Positions 59,849-64,000 of a stretch of DNA of 64,000 nt are shown here, one piece after another (position 1 is the stretch's first letter; the number at the start of each line of letters is the position of its first letter). The translations under genes and the position numbers were made by a program. The notes beneath the pieces are model-generated. The model had not been told where the DNA came from. It saw only the letters and a program-made list of their open reading frames with translations, and ran no database searches. The stretch is from Paenibacillus sp. JNUCC-31. GTDB lineage: Bacteria; Bacillota; Bacilli; Paenibacillales; Paenibacillaceae. The stretch spans positions 3,534,001-3,598,000 of the forward strand of contig NZ_CP062165.1 in assembly GCF_014844075.1 (NCBI RefSeq). Reading direction: 5' to 3'.

Positions 59849-61030
59849 ATGAACAAAAAAAGTGTACGTGATATCGAATTGACAGGAAAACGGGCTTTTG
59901 TCCGCGTAGATTTTAATGTGCCGCTCGAAGATGGTAAAATTACAGATGACAAACGTATTCGTGCTACCCTTCCTACGATCAACTACTTGATCGAAAAAGG
60001 CGCTAAAGTTATTTTGGCAAGCCACATGGGTCGTCCAAAGGGCGAAGTGGTTGAATCCATGCGTTTGACTCCGGCTGCTGAGCGTTTGTCTGAATTGCTT
60101 GGCAAAAAAGTCGTTAAAGCTGACGACTGCATTGGTGATGCGGTAAAAGCTCAAATCGCTGGACTGAACAACGGCGACGTAATGTTGCTTGAAAACGTTC
60201 GTTTCTATGCAGGCGAAGAGAAGAATGATCCGGAACTGGCAAAACAATTTGCTGAACTGGCTGACGTTTTCGTTAACGACGCTTTCGGCGCTGCTCACAG
60301 AGCACATGCTTCGACAGAAGGTATCGCTCACTTGTTGCCAGCGGTGTCCGGTTTGTTGATGGAGAAAGAACTGGAAGTGTTGGGTAAAGCGATCTCCAAC
60401 CCTGAGCGTCCTTTCACAGCAATCATCGGTGGTTCCAAGGTTAAGGACAAAATTGATGTCATCGACAATCTGTTGAACATTGCAGATAACGTAATCATCG
60501 GTGGTGGTCTGTCCTACACATTCATGAAGGCTCAAGGTTATGAAGTAGGTCAATCCCTGCTGGATGAGTCCAAACTGGATGTAGCTCTGGGCTTTATCGA
60601 AAAAGCGAAAAAACTGGGCAAAAACTTCTATCTGCCAGTCGATATCGTAATCTCCGACGACTTCAGCGCAAACGCAAACACGAAGATCGTTGAAGTTGGC
60701 GACATTCCTGCAGATTGGGAAGGTATCGACATCGGTCCTAAAACACGTGAGATCTACGCTGACGTGATCAAAAATTCCAAACTCGTTGTATGGAACGGAC
60801 CAATGGGCGTATTCGAAATCGAACCATTCTCGCATGGTACTCGTGCGGTAGCGGAAGCTTGTGCAACAACAGATGCTTATACAGTAATTGGCGGCGGTGA
60901 CTCCGCAGCAGCAGCTGAGAAGTTCAAACTGGCTGACAAAATGGACCACATCTCTACAGGTGGCGGTGCATCGCTCGAGTTCATGGAAGGCAAAGTGCTT
61001 CCTGGCGTAGTTGCATTGAACGACAAGTAA
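59849..61030 (+). CDS. pgk: Phosphoglycerate kinase
   Basis: Transfers phosphate from 1,3-bisphosphoglycerate to ADP. The N-terminal domain has [12 protein letters not shown] and SHMGRPKG. The C-terminal nucleotide domain has WNGPMGVFE and the GGGDSAAA loop. It is 393 residues long. The frame is open from 59828, but ATG 59849 has GGAGG 8 nt upstream and starts the usual [11 protein letters not shown]. Confidence 0.98.
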   Translation: MNKKSVRDIELTGKRAFVRVDFNVPLEDGKITDDKRIRATLPTINYLIEKGAKVILASHMGRPKGEVVESMRLTPAAERLSELLGKKVVKADDCIGDAVKAQIAGLNNGDVMLLENVRFYAGEEKNDPELAKQFAELADVFVNDAFGAAHRAHASTEGIAHLLPAVSGLLMEKELEVLGKAISNPERPFTAIIGGSKVKDKIDVIDNLLNIADNVIIGGGLSYTFMKAQGYEVGQSLLDESKLDVALGFIEKAKKLGKNFYLPVDIVISDDFSANANTKIVEVGDIPADWEGIDIGPKTREIYADVIKNSKLVVWNGPMGVFEIEPFSHGTRAVAEACATTDAYTVIGGGDSAAAAEKFKLADKMDHISTGGGASLEFMEGKVLPGVVALNDK

Positions 61031-61815
<785 letters not shown>

Positions 61816-61816
<1 letters not shown>

Positions 61817-63360
61817 TGACAGCTCCAAAACCTGTAGCACTGATCATCATGGACGGCTTTGGTCTTCGGAACACGGTGGAAGGCAACGCGGTAGCACAAG
61901 CCAAGAAACCGAACTATGACCGTTTTATGAGCCAATTCCCCCATACAACACTCACTGCTTGCGGTGAAGCTGTAGGTTTGCCCGAAGGGCAAATGGGGAA
62001 CTCCGAGGTAGGTCACCTGAACATTGGTGCCGGCCGGATCGTATACCAGGATTTGACTCGTATCTCCAAATCGATTCGTGACGGTGAGTTTTTCGATAAT
62101 GAGACACTCGTTAAAGCTGTTCGTGAAGCGAAACAAAGCGGCAAAAAACTTCACTTGTATGGTTTGTTGTCCGATGGCGGCGTACATAGTCACATCGACC
62201 ACCTGTTCGCTATGCTGGATCTCGCCAAAAAAGAAGGCATGAATGACGTATACATTCATGCCTTCATGGATGGCCGCGATGTTATGCCAGATAGTGGTAA
62301 AGAGTTCATGCAGAAGCTGATTGCCAAAATCGAAGAAGTCGGTGTAGGACAAATCGCAACGGTTCAAGGTCGCTATTATGCGATGGACCGTGACAAACGT
62401 TGGGAACGTGTTGAGAAATCATATCGTGCCATCGTTTATGGTGATGGACCCAAATACACCGATCCACTCAAAGCGGTTGAAGAATCGTATGAAAAATCCG
62501 TATTTGACGAATTCGTTGAACCAACGGTTATCGTTAAAGCGGATGGCCAGCCGGTAGGTTTGGTGGAGAGCGGCGATTCCGTCATTTTCCTCAACTTCCG
62601 TCCTGACCGTGCGATCCAACTGTCGCAAGTATTCACGAACCAGGATTTCCGTGGTTTCGACCGTGGTCCGAAGTTCCCTGTGGGCTTGCACTTTGTGTGC
62701 CTGACCTTGTTCAGCGAGACCGTTGAAGGTTATGTGGCTTACTCGCCTAAAAACCTCGACAACACGCTGGGTGAAGTTCTGGTACAGAATAACAAGAAAC
62801 AATTGCGTATTGCAGAAACCGAGAAATACCCGCACGTAACCTTCTTCTTCAGCGGCGGTCGTGATGTGGAGCTTCCGGGTGAAACACGCGTGCTGATCAA
62901 CTCACCAAAAGTTGCAACGTACGACTTGCAACCGGAGATGAGTGCGTATGAAGTAGCTGACGCATGTGTTCGCGAGATTGAAGCAGACAAACATGATGCC
63001 ATCATTCTGAACTTCGCTAACCCTGATATGGTTGGACACTCCGGCATGCTGGAGCCTACGATTAAGGCAGTAGAAGTAACAGACGAATGCATGGGCCGTG
63101 TTGTGGATGCCGTTCTCGCCAAAGGCGGCGTTGTGCTGATTACTGCGGATCATGGTAATGCGGATATGGTGTTTGATGAGCAAGGACGTCCGTTCACGGC
63201 TCATACAACGAACCCTGTTCCATTCATCGTTACAGATGCGAATGTTACCTTGCGTGAAGGCGGAATCCTAGCGGATATCGCTCCAACGATTCTTGACCTG
63301 ATGCAATTGCCTAAACCGGAAGAAATGACAGGTACATCCGTCATCGCTACCCGTAAATAA
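61816..63360 (+). CDS. gpmI: Phosphoglycerate mutase, cofactor-independent (Mn-dependent)
   Basis: Interconverts 3- and 2-phosphoglycerate through a phosphoserine. Asp13 in IIMDGFG and the nucleophile Ser63 in QMGNSEVGH are present, as are the C-terminal metal ligands in [10 protein letters not shown] and DMVGHSG. It is 514 residues long. GAGGGGGCG lies just before the start and translation is coupled to tpiA. In spore formers its Mn dependence makes it pH-sensitive in the forespore. Confidence 0.98.
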
Positions 63361-63407
63361 GTTACACAACCACATATATGAAATTGGGCGGTTTGGAGTT
63401 ACCCCCG

Positions 63408-63538
63408 AACGAAGGCAGCAGAAATAGTCTGAAGAAGCAACGCGTCGCCTTTATCACATGATTCCAACTTATGAAAATAAGTTCAAGGAATCAGGGGATA
63501 ACAGCGATCGGAAGACGATTCTGCTGACGCAGTGGATA
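63408..63538 (+). ncRNA. Structured RNA element upstream of eno (copy 2 of 2; class not recognised)
   Basis: Same fold as the element before hisF. P1: CAGCAGAA (63416-63423) with TTCTGCTG (63519-63526). An ATA/GA loop follows, then GTC with GAC. Next come CTGAAGAAG, TCGC (63445-63448)/GCGA (63504-63507), a CT/CA loop, TTATC/GATAA, GATTCC/GGAATC and AACTTAT-gaaa-ATAAGTT. Compared with copy 1, paired bases change in step (GACAG/CTGTC to AGCAG/CTGCT; ACC/GGT to GTC/GAC; GATTTT/AAAATC to GATTCC/GGAATC), while the unpaired blocks stay the same. It ends 62 nt before the eno start. No terminator is seen; eno is probably read from the operon or from a promoter I could not place. Confidence 0.75.
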
Positions 63539-63567
63539 AGGGTAAACCCAAGTGGTTCTAATTTTGA

Positions 63568-64000
<433 letters not shown>

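Overview
The window is chromosomal DNA of a Paenibacillus-like member of the Bacillota. The 16S rRNA and the protein sequences fit Paenibacillus, possibly the P. amylolyticus group, but that finer placement is only my impression. Most of the window follows the Bacillus subtilis backbone gene order in three blocks: (1) rpoE-pyrG-spo0F-fba-murA-rho-rpmE; (2) SRP RNA-dnaX-ybaB-recR-yaaL-bofA-rRNA operon; (3) hprK-lgt-ppaX-yvoF, the his operon, then yvcD-trxB-(glcK)-rapZ-yvcK-whiA-HPr/crh, clpP, tRNA-Arg and the cggR-gap-pgk-tpi-gpmI-eno glycolytic operon. Almost every gene is on the + strand; only clpP and tRNA-Arg are on the - strand.

Layout. 1-9.7 kb: RNA polymerase delta, CTP synthase with a CTP-type attenuated leader, Spo0F (with a frame problem at its start), class II aldolase, MurA, Rho, a radical SAM protein and ribosomal protein L31. 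9.7-13.8 kb: SRP RNA, then DNA polymerase III tau/gamma, a YbaB/EbfC protein, RecR, YaaL and BofA. 13.8-20.1 kb: an rRNA operon in the unusual order 16S-5S-tRNAIle-tRNAAla-23S, followed by eight tRNA genes. 20.3-26.3 kb: a PucR-type regulator, an MsmX-like sugar-ABC ATPase, HPr kinase, Lgt, PpaX and an acyltransferase. 26.5-35.9 kb: a complete histidine operon (hisZ G D B H A F IE J) ending in a PRPP synthetase gene. 36-44.3 kb: an accessory carbohydrate-uptake locus (membrane AraC-type sensor-regulator, lipoprotein binding protein, two permeases, a large putative carbohydrate-active protein) that lacks its own ATPase and carries a CcpA cre-like site. 44.4-55.7 kb: YvcD-like TPR protein, TrxB, an AI-2E family membrane protein, glucokinase, RapZ, YvcK, WhiA, an HPr-family protein, and two secreted proteins. 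56-64 kb: clpP under a perfect CtsR box, tRNA-Arg, and the CggR-controlled lower-glycolysis operon, cut off inside eno.

How the parts fit: PRPP made by Prs feeds HisG/HisZ. HPr kinase, an HPr-like protein, glucokinase, YvcK, RapZ, CggR and the glycolytic genes form a carbon-flux control set. The MsmX-like ATPase is a plausible energy source for the ATPase-less importer.

The most unusual item is a pair of about 130-nt intergenic elements, one upstream of hisF (32241-32370) and one upstream of eno (63408-63538). They share sequence blocks and the same stem-loop geometry, with compensatory base changes, and each ends 62-63 nt before its start codon. I do not recognise them as a named RNA class. 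Other points to check are the GGGC-start attenuator of pyrG, the A7 frameshift at the start of spo0F, the 5S gene inside the 16S-23S spacer, and a His15-bearing HPr at the crh position.
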